From Sporolituus thermophilus DSM 23256 (GTDB lineage: Bacteria > Bacillota > Negativicutes > Sporomusales > Thermosinaceae): DNA of 38,872 nt. Below the pieces are notes generated by a model. That model was not told the origin of the DNA, did not search any database, and saw only the letters and a program-made list of their open reading frames with translations. The DNA is taken from the NCBI RefSeq assembly GCF_900102435.1, contig NZ_FNBU01000025.1:1-38872 (forward strand), written 5' to 3'. This document shows, piece by piece, positions 8,288 to 16,072 of this stretch (position 1 is its first letter; every line of letters begins with the position of its first letter). Made by a program: the position numbers and the translations under genes.

Positions 8288-8324
8288 TAATAAAATTAAT
8301 ATGTGATAATAAAATTAATATGTG
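8288..8324. repeat. 19-nt tandem duplication
   Basis: TAATAAAATTAATATGTG occurs twice with a 19-nt period (8288-8305 and 8307-8324). The second copy contains the stop codon of the LarA-like gene, so the end of that gene and its flank have been duplicated between larA and gntP. Confidence 0.85.
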
Positions 8325-9601
8325 CGATTGATGACCGGTAGCATATCCGGCGCGTGCGTCAGCACCGTTATTTTGGCATTTTCACCATATCTGGCCAACG
8401 CTGCATCAACTGCCGCTTGGGCGCTGGCAAACGGCGTAAACCCTAATTTCTGGGCGTCTTCATCCTTAATTCCGTGCGATACGATATAGACATCCTCGCG
8501 TTCCTTGACCTGCGCCCAGGCGATGGCTAACGCGGCGGCAACTTCGTCCGGCAGTTTTTTCTCATTAACCAGCTTCCAGAGCGCTTGTGACGAATAATGG
8601 GTAATGTCCAGAATGTCGGCATGCATAACGGCAACACCCTCATAGCAGGGAGTAACGACAATGATAGTGCCGCCGGCTTTTACCGCGAGGTCGGAAGGGT
8701 ATAGCGTCTTGTGGGCCTGCCAGAACTCCAGGTCACAGGGATGGGAACTGGCCAAGACAATATCGGCCTCTTCAGGAATTTCAACGGCATAAACGTCTTT
8801 CGCGAGCTTAACGCCTTCTTTAAACGCTTCCTCCAGATCGCCGAAGAAAGCGCCGACAACCTCGCCGTGACGGTTGAGGACAGTATTGAAAATAGTGTTC
8901 ATGCCGATCTGCCGGGCAATCATATTGAGCTCACGGCGAACCGGGTTATCCTCGATCCCGAGGTAAGACCGGGGCGCCCTTACGCTCAGAAGATGCGTCT
9001 CCGCCGTAGTCTGTTCGCCCGAAATACCGGGCTGAACAATTTTCGCGCCGCCGGCAAATCCCGGAATATGGTGAGGAACAATGCTGCCAACACCAATCTT
9101 AAAGTCAGCCTCATAAGCTTCACGGTTGACCCATATACTGGTGCCGTTCGGCGTTTTGCCAAGGTCGATCAGCGCCTCCGGATTTTTAAAGTCATGGTTT
9201 TTAATAGTTACTCGCTTAACGGTTTCCTCGCCGAACTTAGCCATTATTTCTTCATTACTCATAAACCGGTGCGTGCCGAGGGCAATAATTACCGTTACCT
9301 GCTCATCCTTGATTCCTGCTGCGTTCATCTCGTCAAGGAGTACAGGAATAATCTTGTCGGTAGGCGTGAGACGGGTATTGTCATCGGCAACAATAACGGC
9401 TTTTTTCGCCCCTGTGACCAATTCGCGCAGCGGTTTGGCACCGATTGGGTTGTTTACCGCCCGTATTACCTCTTGTTTTACATCAGCGACAGCTGCTACA
9501 TCTTTAGGAGAGTATACGCCGATAAGGTTTTTCCGGGGAATTGTTACCTCGACCGTTTCCCGGCCATAAGGCAGCGTAACTTTAATTTTTTCCACAAACA
9601 T
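8315..9601 (-). CDS. larA: LarA-family nickel-pincer racemase/epimerase homologue
   Basis: Predicted cytoplasmic 2-hydroxyacid racemase or epimerase, 428 aa. Residues matching lactate racemase are in place: ADDNTR (Arg77), GTHR (His111), PHHIPGFAGGAKIVQPG (His177/178 and the cofactor-binding Lys187) and THLL (His203). Family members use a nickel-pincer nucleotide made by LarB, LarC and LarE; none of those genes is in the window. The family includes lactate, malate and 2-hydroxyglutarate racemases and gluconate 2-epimerase. The location between a PdxA2-type dehydrogenase and a GntP permease suggests a four-carbon sugar acid, for example C2 epimerisation of D-threonate and D-erythronate (inference). 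ATG at 9601 was chosen; an upstream TTG at 9613 is possible. The gene follows the pdxA stop by 14 nt. Confidence 0.88.
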   Translation of the reverse strand: MFVEKIKVTLPYGRETVEVTIPRKNLIGVYSPKDVAAVADVKQEVIRAVNNPIGAKPLRELVTGAKKAVIVADDNTRLTPTDKIIPVLLDEMNAAGIKDEQVTVIIALGTHRFMSNEEIMAKFGEETVKRVTIKNHDFKNPEALIDLGKTPNGTSIWVNREAYEADFKIGVGSIVPHHIPGFAGGAKIVQPGISGEQTTAETHLLSVRAPRSYLGIEDNPVRRELNMIARQIGMNTIFNTVLNRHGEVVGAFFGDLEEAFKEGVKLAKDVYAVEIPEEADIVLASSHPCDLEFWQAHKTLYPSDLAVKAGGTIIVVTPCYEGVAVMHADILDITHYSSQALWKLVNEKKLPDEVAAALAIAWAQVKEREDVYIVSHGIKDEDAQKLGFTPFASAQAAVDAALARYGENAKITVLTHAPDMLPVINRTY

Positions 9602-9615
9602 CCGCCCTTTCAAAA

Positions 9616-10623
9616 CTAATGGCTATTGGCGGTAGTACGCCCGCGGGCCATCCGGGCCGCAAGGTAGATGGCCTCGGTCATGCTACGGCTGTCGGCGGTG
9701 CCTTTGCCCGCTTTGCCGAAAGCCGTGCCGTGATCAACGGAAGTACGGATAAACGGCAGGCCGACGGTGACATTGACGCCTGTTTCAAAGGCCAATACTT
9801 TCATGGGAATATGCCCCTGGTCATGATACATCACGACGACAATATCAAATTCGCCTTTTACTGCCGCCCGGTAGAATACCGTATCGGGAGCGATGGGTCC
9901 AAAGACGGTGAAGCCTCGCCGCTTGGCTTCTTCTACCGCCGGAATGATTTCAGCAATCTCTTCGTTGCCGAATAACCCTCCTTCGCCCGAATGAGGATTG
10001 AGTCCGGCGACGGCAATGCGCGGCCTGTCAATGCCCAAAGCGCGGACTGCCTGGTCCGCCAGCTGGATTACCCTAAGGACCCGGTCTTTATTAATAAGGT
10101 CGCAGGCTTTTCTGAGCGCCACATGCGTGGTGACATGGATGACGCGCAGCTTGTCGCTGGCCAACATCATGGCATAGTCTCGAGTACCCGAAAGATGGGC
10201 GAGAATTTCCGTATGCCCCGGAAAAGGATAACCGGCGGCATTAAGCGCTTCTTTGTGCAGCGGCGCGGTGGCAATCGCCCCGACCTTGCCGCTCATGGCC
10301 AGCGCCACCGCTTTCGCCAAATATTCATAGGCCGCTTTGCCCGCCCGGGCGTCAACTTTGGCAAACGGCAAATCCGGGGGCAGATTAGCAAGGTCTAATA
10401 CATCCACCGTTCGAAATTCAAACCGCGCTTCTGCCACGTCGCCGATGGCGCGAAACGCGAACGGTTTGTCCACAATCCGCGCCGCCCTTTCCATGATGCC
10501 CCTATCCCCGATAATTAATGGACGGCAGGCATCATAAACACCCTGATCGTCCAGCGCTTTGACGATTATCTCCGGGCCGACGCCGGTTGCGTCGCCCATC
10601 GTGATTGCAACAACAGGTTTCAC
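9616..10623 (-). CDS. pdxA2: PdxA2-type 4-phosphoerythronate/threonate dehydrogenase
   Basis: NAD-dependent oxidative decarboxylase of the PdxA family, 335 aa. Metal-binding histidines are visible in PGHTEILAH (His137), LNPHSGEGG (His211) and YHDQGHIPMK (His267), and the N-terminal ITMGDATGVGPEI is classic PdxA. In pyridoxal phosphate synthesis PdxA acts on 4-phosphohydroxythreonine. Copies beside a DUF1537 kinase instead convert D-threonate 4-phosphate or D-erythronate 4-phosphate to dihydroxyacetone phosphate and CO2. That context holds here, so the catabolic role is preferred. The start is GTG at 10623 with AAGGAG upstream. The gene lies 12 nt after the kinase stop, so the two are surely co-transcribed. 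A role in vitamin B6 synthesis is a weaker alternative. Confidence 0.88.
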   Translation of the reverse strand: MKPVVAITMGDATGVGPEIIVKALDDQGVYDACRPLIIGDRGIMERAARIVDKPFAFRAIGDVAEARFEFRTVDVLDLANLPPDLPFAKVDARAGKAAYEYLAKAVALAMSGKVGAIATAPLHKEALNAAGYPFPGHTEILAHLSGTRDYAMMLASDKLRVIHVTTHVALRKACDLINKDRVLRVIQLADQAVRALGIDRPRIAVAGLNPHSGEGGLFGNEEIAEIIPAVEEAKRRGFTVFGPIAPDTVFYRAAVKGEFDIVVVMYHDQGHIPMKVLAFETGVNVTVGLPFIRTSVDHGTAFGKAGKGTADSRSMTEAIYLAARMARGRTTANSH

Positions 10624-10635
10624 GGTTTCATCTCC

Positions 10636-11904
10636 TTACGATTTTAAACAATTTACTGCTTTTACTAGCGCATCTTCACCGCCAAAGGCGCCCGCCTTGG
10701 TTACTACCTTGAGCCCGTCACAAACCCCGCCGGTCAAACAGCCTACCGGTATGCCCGGCGCGACCTCACTTGCCACGCGGAGTCCCGCCGCCCCGAGCGC
10801 CCGGCAGACGCTGACGGCAATATCGCCGCCTGTTAGCACCATCCCAGCCAAAGCACGCTCGACTGCCAAACCTTTGCCTATTTCGCCCAACGCGCCGGCA
10901 ACAATGTCGCCCACTTGTTGGGCAGTGTAGCCTAAAGCCGTGCCTTTGGCCTTGGTGTGCTCGACAACTTCCTCCGCATAGCCGGAAGCAAGCACCACAT
11001 CGCAGCCGCCCCGCAGCGCGGCCGCAGCCTCTGCGCAGCACCGCTTTACCTCACCCGACCGGGCCGGTTCGGCCAGCAGGGCGCTCGCATTTACTTCAAT
11101 GCTTTTGACGTTGGCATTCTGTTTTAACTTTGCGACCTGGCCCCGGGTAACGCCGCTCACACTGCCGGCAATAACCAGTACCGGCAAACTTTGCTTGCGG
11201 GCCGCTAGGCCCAAAACGGCGGGCAGCTGCTGCGCCAGTCCGGCCGAACCTACCCACAGAACAGGTTTGGCAAGTTTGGCCGCCGCGGCGGCGATCAGCG
11301 CAAGCTGTTTATTCTCCCAGGCATCGCAGACAATGACTTCCTGGCCGCCCCCTATCAGCTCTTTGAGCGCTGCCAGGGCAGCATCTTCACCCTTAAGCAG
11401 TGTTTTAAAACTCAAATGTCCCACCGGCCGGCGCGTTTGTCCCGCGATGAGTGTCGGGATGTGCGACTCCTTAACCGGGCATTTGGGATCGCGGGCTATT
11501 TCCGTCGCTTCCAGCGGAATATTGTTGAGCAGGTGATAGCCGCCGACCACACACCGCCCGTTTTGGGGATAGGCCGGCGCGACGATGGCTGCCGCCTGGC
11601 CGCAGGTGTCCATTATGGCGTCGATTTCGGCGCCCAGGTTGCCGCGCAGCGTCGAGTCGATTTTCTTATACACGGCGTTAATGCCGCTGGCCTTGACAAT
11701 GGCCGCCGCCTGCGCCACCCGCTGGTAGGCTTCGGCCGGCGAAACAGCCCGGCTGTTGGTGTCAATGACGACAATGTCCGCTTGGGCTGCCGCCGCATCC
11801 TTACTGGCGAGTAGCACTTCAACGGTCAGACCCTGCTTGGCGAACTGCACGCCGGTATCATTGGCCCCTGTCAAATCATCGGCAATAACGGCTAACTTTT
11901 GCAC
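10636..11904 (-). CDS. dtnK: Four-carbon acid sugar kinase (DUF1537 family)
   Basis: ATP-dependent kinase phosphorylating the 4-hydroxyl of C4 sugar acids, 422 aa. The N-terminal domain opens with IADDLTGANDTGVQFAKQG and has KKIDSTLRGNLGAE (substrate side). The C-terminal nucleotide-binding domain holds VLTGGDIAVSVCRALG. Both are standard for DtnK/OtnK/DenK proteins. Paired with PdxA2 next door it gives a two-step route from D-threonate or D-erythronate to dihydroxyacetone phosphate; which isomer it prefers cannot be read. The GTG start at 11904 is preceded by AAGGGGG. It is the first gene of the operon, about 45 nt behind a consensus sigma-54 promoter, so expression should depend on the PrpR-like activator encoded upstream. 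Confidence 0.9.
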   Translation of the reverse strand: MQKLAVIADDLTGANDTGVQFAKQGLTVEVLLASKDAAAAQADIVVIDTNSRAVSPAEAYQRVAQAAAIVKASGINAVYKKIDSTLRGNLGAEIDAIMDTCGQAAAIVAPAYPQNGRCVVGGYHLLNNIPLEATEIARDPKCPVKESHIPTLIAGQTRRPVGHLSFKTLLKGEDAALAALKELIGGGQEVIVCDAWENKQLALIAAAAAKLAKPVLWVGSAGLAQQLPAVLGLAARKQSLPVLVIAGSVSGVTRGQVAKLKQNANVKSIEVNASALLAEPARSGEVKRCCAEAAAALRGGCDVVLASGYAEEVVEHTKAKGTALGYTAQQVGDIVAGALGEIGKGLAVERALAGMVLTGGDIAVSVCRALGAAGLRVASEVAPGIPVGCLTGGVCDGLKVVTKAGAFGGEDALVKAVNCLKS

Positions 11905-11957
11905 GCTCTGTACACCCCCTTGCTACTAAATTTATGTTATGAACCTGTGCAATACCA

Positions 11958-11974
11958 ATGCAAATTAGGTGCCA
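11958..11974 (-). promoter_or_regulatory. Sigma-54 (-24/-12) promoter of the C4 sugar-acid operon
   Basis: Minus strand reads TTGGCAC-CTAAT-TTGCAT: -24 element TGGCAC (11974-11969) and -12 element TTGCA, with GG and GC dinucleotides ten bases apart as the sigma-54 consensus requires. It lies directly before the kinase gene and just after the gene for a sigma-54-dependent activator. Confidence 0.9.
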
Positions 11975-11978
11975 AACT

Positions 11979-12014
11979 AAAAAATAGAACCAGGACAAGA
12001 AACGTCCCGGTTCT
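11979..12014 (-). terminator. Terminator of the sigma-54 activator gene
   Basis: Minus-strand RNA pairs AGAACCGGGAC with GTCCTGGTTCT (11-bp stem, one G-U, 12014-11986), followed by ATTTTTTA. It separates the activator gene from the sigma-54 promoter a few bases beyond. Confidence 0.8.
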
Positions 12015-12038
12015 GGTTAGCAATCTCTATAATAAATT

Positions 12039-12055
12039 TGTTGCATTATTCAACA
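12039..12055. promoter_or_regulatory. Candidate upstream activator site for the PrpR-like regulator
   Basis: TGTTGCATTATTCAACA is a 17-bp palindrome with one mismatched pair, and a further CAACA-G-TGTTG half-site pair overlaps it (12051-12061). It overlaps the stop codon of the activator gene and is centred about 75 nt upstream of the -24 box (roughly -100 from the start of transcription), a normal distance for enhancer-like sites. Binding is inferred. Confidence 0.6.
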
Positions 12056-13953
12056 GTGTTGTTGCTTTTTTCTACACCGCGCAACTTACGCCACAGCGTT
12101 GACCGGTCAATGCCCAGGCGCTTGGCCGCGCGACTTTTATTATTGTTTTCTTCTGCCAACACTGCCGCGATATATTGGGCTTCCAAGTCTGCCAGACTGG
12201 GGGTTGCTTGCTCACCCGGAATTGGCAGCTCCCGGTGGCCGACCTGAAGTTCTTCTAGCAGCGCGCTAACCGCCGCTTCGCCGATTATTGGCTCTTCACT
12301 TAAAATTATCAGCCGCTGCATGGCGTTTTCAAGCTCCCGTATGTTTCCCGGCCAGTCATACTCCGCCAGCAGCTTTACTGCCAATGGGTCAATGTCGCCC
12401 ACCAGCGGATTAAGCTGGGAATGCTTGCGCAAAAATGCCCTTACCAGCAGCGGGATGTCTTCCTTGCGCTCGCGCAGCGGCGGCGCCGTCAAAGTAAGCA
12501 AATGCAAGCGGTAGTAAAGGTCGTCCCGAAATAACCCCTTTTCCACCAGATTGCGCAAGTTGCGGTTGGATGCGGCAATAATCCGCACATCAACGGGTAT
12601 AATCCGGTCTCCCCCGATGCGCAGTACCTCCCGCTCCTGGAGCACCCGGAGCAGCCTGGACTGGAGCGGCAAGGGCATTTCGCTGATCTCGTCGAGAAAA
12701 ATCGTTCCTCCATGTGCCAATTCAAACAAACCGGGTTTGCCGCCTTTTTTCGCCCCGGTAAACGCCCCTTCGGCGTAGCCGAACAGTTCGCTTTCCAGCA
12801 AATTTTCCGGCAAAGCCGCGCAATTCACGGCGACAAACGGACCGTTGGCCCGATGGCTGGCATTATGGATGCCCTGGGCCAGCATTTCTTTGCCTGTTCC
12901 GGTCTCCCCTACGATCAGAACGGTCGCGTCTACCGTTGCAAACTTTTTGGCCCGCTCAATTAAGCCTTTTAACGGGGTGCTCTCCCCGATGATATCTTCC
13001 AGGCGAATCCTGGCAACCAACCCTTTAGCATGCAGCTTCTGCCGCACAAGCCGCTCCAGGCGCTCTAGCTCGGTTACGTCCCGGAAATTGGCGACCGCCC
13101 CGACCACCCGGCCGTTGACGTTTATGGCAAAGCGCCGGGTTACTATTACCTTGTCGCCGACATACTGCAGCTCGCCGTATTCGGACCCACCCTGGCGCAG
13201 AATCCGCGGAAGGTTGGTATTAGGAATTATGTCCCGTATCTTGGCGCCAACGGCCGCCGCGGCCGGTATGCCGAAAACTTTTTCGGCTACCGGGTTAAAC
13301 AGGGTAATGCGTTCGGTGTCGTCGATGGCAATAATGCCATCATGGCTGGAATTGACGATGATACGGAAGAGCTCGGCCCGCTCCCGCTCGCTAATTCGTA
13401 CCTCGGCAATGTTTTCCGCTTCGTGAATGGCCTGGACGATGGCTTCTTTGCCCGAAGTAATCAACACTCCTTTTAACCCGAGCCGCGTGGCTTGCTTGAT
13501 GGAAATGGCGTCACCGACAACCAATTCGATGCCTGCCTGGGCGGCAGCCGCAATTTTGCCAGGCGCGTCGTCCCGGGAATCGATGATGATCTGTTTAAGC
13601 TCAAGGCCCAAAACGGCACCAATGCTCTCACAGCCGTAGACCACATTGCTAAATCCAATGATACCGATCTTTCCCTTGTACTCCCGCAATTGGGCAAGAC
13701 AGCGGAGGATATCAAACGGCGACACCTTGATCTCCACCACCGGGATGTCCAGCGTCCTGGCAATCAGTCTGGCCGTGCCACCGCGGCTGATGATTACTTC
13801 CGCGCCGCCGGCCACAGCCTGGCGGGCCGCCTGAACCCCATCATCCAAATCACCTTCATATACAGCGACATGCGCCCCCAGGTCGGCGACGACCGCTTCC
13901 GCCTCCGCCTTCAGCGCCGGATAGGGAGCAATAATGGCTATCCGCGGTTTCAT
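12046..13953 (-). CDS. PrpR-like sigma-54-dependent transcriptional activator
   Basis: Cytoplasmic enhancer-binding protein, 635 aa. Domains in order: PrpR_N sensory domain (about 1-185), PAS domain (about 195-300), AAA+ domain (about 320-555) and C-terminal Fis-type helix-turn-helix (about 600-630, [20 protein letters not shown]). Walker A GETGTGKE is at 349-356 and the sigma-54 contact loop GAFTGA at 396-401, so it should be a true sigma-54 activator. PrpR_N domains sense small organic acids or their derivatives, which suits control of the following C4-acid operon; the ligand here is unknown. AGGAGG precedes the ATG. It ends at its own terminator just ahead of the sigma-54 promoter. Confidence 0.93.
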   Translation of the reverse strand: MKPRIAIIAPYPALKAEAEAVVADLGAHVAVYEGDLDDGVQAARQAVAGGAEVIISRGGTARLIARTLDIPVVEIKVSPFDILRCLAQLREYKGKIGIIGFSNVVYGCESIGAVLGLELKQIIIDSRDDAPGKIAAAAQAGIELVVGDAISIKQATRLGLKGVLITSGKEAIVQAIHEAENIAEVRISERERAELFRIIVNSSHDGIIAIDDTERITLFNPVAEKVFGIPAAAAVGAKIRDIIPNTNLPRILRQGGSEYGELQYVGDKVIVTRRFAINVNGRVVGAVANFRDVTELERLERLVRQKLHAKGLVARIRLEDIIGESTPLKGLIERAKKFATVDATVLIVGETGTGKEMLAQGIHNASHRANGPFVAVNCAALPENLLESELFGYAEGAFTGAKKGGKPGLFELAHGGTIFLDEISEMPLPLQSRLLRVLQEREVLRIGGDRIIPVDVRIIAASNRNLRNLVEKGLFRDDLYYRLHLLTLTAPPLRERKEDIPLLVRAFLRKHSQLNPLVGDIDPLAVKLLAEYDWPGNIRELENAMQRLIILSEEPIIGEAAVSALLEELQVGHRELPIPGEQATPSLADLEAQYIAAVLAEENNNKSRAAKRLGIDRSTLWRKLRGVEKSNNTVE

Positions 13954-14160
13954 AAACGCCCTCCTCCGACGTAGGAAATATCAAACGTAAATGGTTTGGC
14001 GCCGAAAGAAATGCTCGGCAGCAACTTGGTAAAGTCACTGCCGGCAATCACGCCAAACTAAACTACCGCAAACCGCAGCGGCCCGGCAATGCCGGCGGGC
14101 GACAAAGATTGTCCGCCCGCCTTACCGGTTATCGGCCTAGTTGCTATGCCGGCCCACGCT
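13954..14160. other. Structured intergenic DNA
   Basis: No gene seen. It contains an inverted repeat CCGGCA/TGCCGG (14083-14095) and a larger GGCGGGC...GCCCGCC hairpin with a bulge (14094-14121), neither followed by a T run. The promoter of the activator gene should be here, but no convincing boxes were found. Confidence 0.5.
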
Positions 14161-14185
14161 AAAAAGCGGAGACAGCTGTCCCCGC
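14161..14185 (-). terminator. Terminator of the GpgS-like gene
   Basis: Minus-strand RNA forms GCGGGGACAG/CTGTCTCCGC (14185-14166) followed by TTTTT. It lies about 40 nt after the stop at 14227. Nearly identical in sequence to the terminator at 6770-6796. Confidence 0.8.
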
Positions 14186-14226
14186 ATTTGCAACACTGCC
14201 AAACGTGTTACATACAGTCCAACAAT

Positions 14227-15690
14227 TTAACGGATTCTTGCCCGACATATATCTTCAGTGTAATCCCGCCATACCGTTTGAAACCGTTTACTCCCTAGCT
14301 CAATATGCCCATGTGCCGAGTACACTCGGCGCAAAATGTTCTGTCGGTTTTCCTTGGTGGAGAAATTGCACATTTCCGCTAGGACCTGCATGATTTGAAA
14401 CGACATTTCACTAAGACCGGTAATGTCCTTCGACTTATGCACCACTTCGCCCAGATTAACCTGGCAGGTCGACCATAAGCCGCCATTATTGACTGCTTGA
14501 ATTAACATGGCTATCTCGACTCCATAGTTAACAGGGATCTTCATCCGCAGAAGGTCTTCCCGATAAATTGCCACCGTTCCTGCTAGCGGTTGAATATAAC
14601 CTGACAGTTCAGGAAGAAACATATTTATCCAAGGCCGAGCCAACAATTCGGTTACCCTGCCACCTCCAAGTTCAAGGCCGCTTGCTTCAATCCTGACCGG
14701 TCGCGCGAAGTAACCTTTAGCGAAACGGATACTGGCATTGGTCAGCAGCGGCCCGAATAACCCGTAAAAAAACCGCGGCGTTATGCTCTCGATATCAGTA
14801 TCAACCCAAGCCATAATGTCTGCCTCGGTAACAAAGGCGCTTTTAAACATTGCCTCCCCTTTTCCCGCATACGCCCCTAACTCAGGTGCTATCTCCGCGT
14901 GTTGAAATACCGGGATGCCAAATGACCGGCCGATTTCCACCGTGGCATCCGTCGAAGCGGAGTCAATCAGAATAACATCATCAATAATTCCTAACGCCTT
15001 GACTTCCAGCGCCGTTTTAATAACATTTCCCACCGTCTTTTCTTCATTTAGGCTGGGAAGTATCACCGCTACTTTCACGCCAAGCTTCTTCTTATAATTA
15101 CTAAGTACTGCCGGCAGCGAAAAATCAGACGACTCAAAAGTACGCTCCCGTACCCAGCGGTATATTTCATCCCCTTCATCAAAGTCAAAATCGACCATAG
15201 GAGCTCTTACGATAGTAACGCTCCCATGATAAACCTCTTTAATATGCCTATAAAAAGGGACAATTTCCGAGGTAGCCAGCGGCGCGCCAAAAAATAGCAT
15301 CTCATATTCGCCGCCGATATTTTTAACAAGTTCATAAATAGACGGATCCCGCCGCCAGTTGATAGTCACGCTATCAAACAAAGTATGCGCCGGCGTGACA
15401 ACCGATGACAAAAAAATATCTTCCAATTGTGAAATTTTTTCTTCGATGTGAAAAATTTTTACGTCCCTCTGGCCCGAATTGGCGAGAACCTCCAAAACCG
15501 CCCTGGCACTTAATCCGCCCCGCAGGATGGCGGCAACCGGTCCATGCCGCCATCCGTCTGTGACTACCACGATGCGGTCACGGTGCTCCTCCAAGTCATC
15601 TATTTCGTCAAACGCTTTTATAATAACCGGAGTTCCACTTGTCGGTTGCGAAACCAGTGGCCAAACGGTTCTCACACTGTCGTCTTTCAT
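14227..15690 (-). CDS. gpgS: Glucosyl-3-phosphoglycerate synthase-like GT81 glycosyltransferase with N-terminal extra domain
   Basis: Predicted transfer of glucose from an NDP-sugar to 3-phosphoglycerate, first step to glucosylglycerate-type solutes; 487 aa. The C-terminal 290 residues match GpgS: PSLNEEKTVGNVI, LIDSASTDAT, the GKGEAMFKS segment, the DXD-like metal site AWVDTDIE, and YIQPLAGTVAIYRE followed by NYGVEIAMLI. The first 190 or so residues are not part of that family. They look like an alpha/beta nucleotide-binding fold, perhaps UspA-like (EYEMLFFGAPLATSE then SVTIVRAP near its end). The start at 15690 has GGGG 8 nt upstream; the frame runs on to 15726 without a site. No phosphatase partner (gpgP) is adjacent. 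A related GT2-type role cannot be excluded. Confidence 0.78.
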   Translation of the reverse strand: MKDDSVRTVWPLVSQPTSGTPVIIKAFDEIDDLEEHRDRIVVVTDGWRHGPVAAILRGGLSARAVLEVLANSGQRDVKIFHIEEKISQLEDIFLSSVVTPAHTLFDSVTINWRRDPSIYELVKNIGGEYEMLFFGAPLATSEIVPFYRHIKEVYHGSVTIVRAPMVDFDFDEGDEIYRWVRERTFESSDFSLPAVLSNYKKKLGVKVAVILPSLNEEKTVGNVIKTALEVKALGIIDDVILIDSASTDATVEIGRSFGIPVFQHAEIAPELGAYAGKGEAMFKSAFVTEADIMAWVDTDIESITPRFFYGLFGPLLTNASIRFAKGYFARPVRIEASGLELGGGRVTELLARPWINMFLPELSGYIQPLAGTVAIYREDLLRMKIPVNYGVEIAMLIQAVNNGGLWSTCQVNLGEVVHKSKDITGLSEMSFQIMQVLAEMCNFSTKENRQNILRRVYSAHGHIELGSKRFQTVWRDYTEDICRARIR

Positions 15691-15929
15691 ATAATCATCC
15701 CCATAATACTTTACATTATTTTTCACGATAACTAAAGAAAAAAGTCTAGCAGCAAACTCTATCCAGATACACTAATCTATTACTTTATTATTTATACTAT
15801 TTTATCACATTTAAGGAATTTAATACAAAAATTGGTCTATTTTCCCTGATAAGCTATTTGACCTATTTTATGGATTACCCCTTTGATTATCTTCCCCATT
15901 TTCACATCGCCGGCATACCTTTAAGCACA
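15691..15929 (-). promoter_or_regulatory. AT-rich leader/promoter region of the gpgS-like gene
   Basis: No gene seen. The stretch is AT-rich, and on the minus strand TTGTAT, an 18-nt spacer and TAAAAT form a possible promoter around 15795-15825. It separates the terminator of the T-box element from the gpgS start by about 240 nt, so gpgS is probably transcribed from here and not through the T-box. Confidence 0.4.
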
Positions 15930-16072
15930 CAAAGATAAATAGAAACCGCCCCTGCTGCCAAACATTTTGACAGCAGGGGCGGACATCGGCGGTACCACCC
16001 TGATTTGTAATTCACCGCCGCAAGGGCTTCCGGGTAACGTCCGGGGCGCTTTTGCGCGCCTTATTCTCATAA
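15930..16072 (-). promoter_or_regulatory. Truncated T-box element with terminator (no Stem I)
   Basis: Minus strand carries the T-box sequence AGGGTGGTACCGCCG (16001-15987), a 16-bp-class terminator stem CCGCCCCTGCTG...CAGCAGGGGCGG (15982-15946) with a following T-rich run, and upstream a Stem III-like CCGGACGTTACCCGG. This matches the 3' half of the leu T-box at 38139-38410. Only about 70 nt separate the T-box sequence from the sdhE stop codon (16073), and nothing like Stem I or a specifier loop is present. It probably now works only as the terminator of the fum-sdh operon. The next gene downstream is no amino-acid gene. Confidence 0.8.

Noticed and set aside
8711-9619. Long plus-strand frame of 302 codons opposite the LarA-like gene
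   Set aside because: It is the antisense shadow of a well-conserved gene, with no ribosome site and no recognisable domain.
14031-14060. Second sigma-54 promoter before the activator gene (TGGCGTGATTGCC on the minus strand)
   Set aside because: GG and GC are only 7 bases apart; the sigma-54 promoter needs 10.
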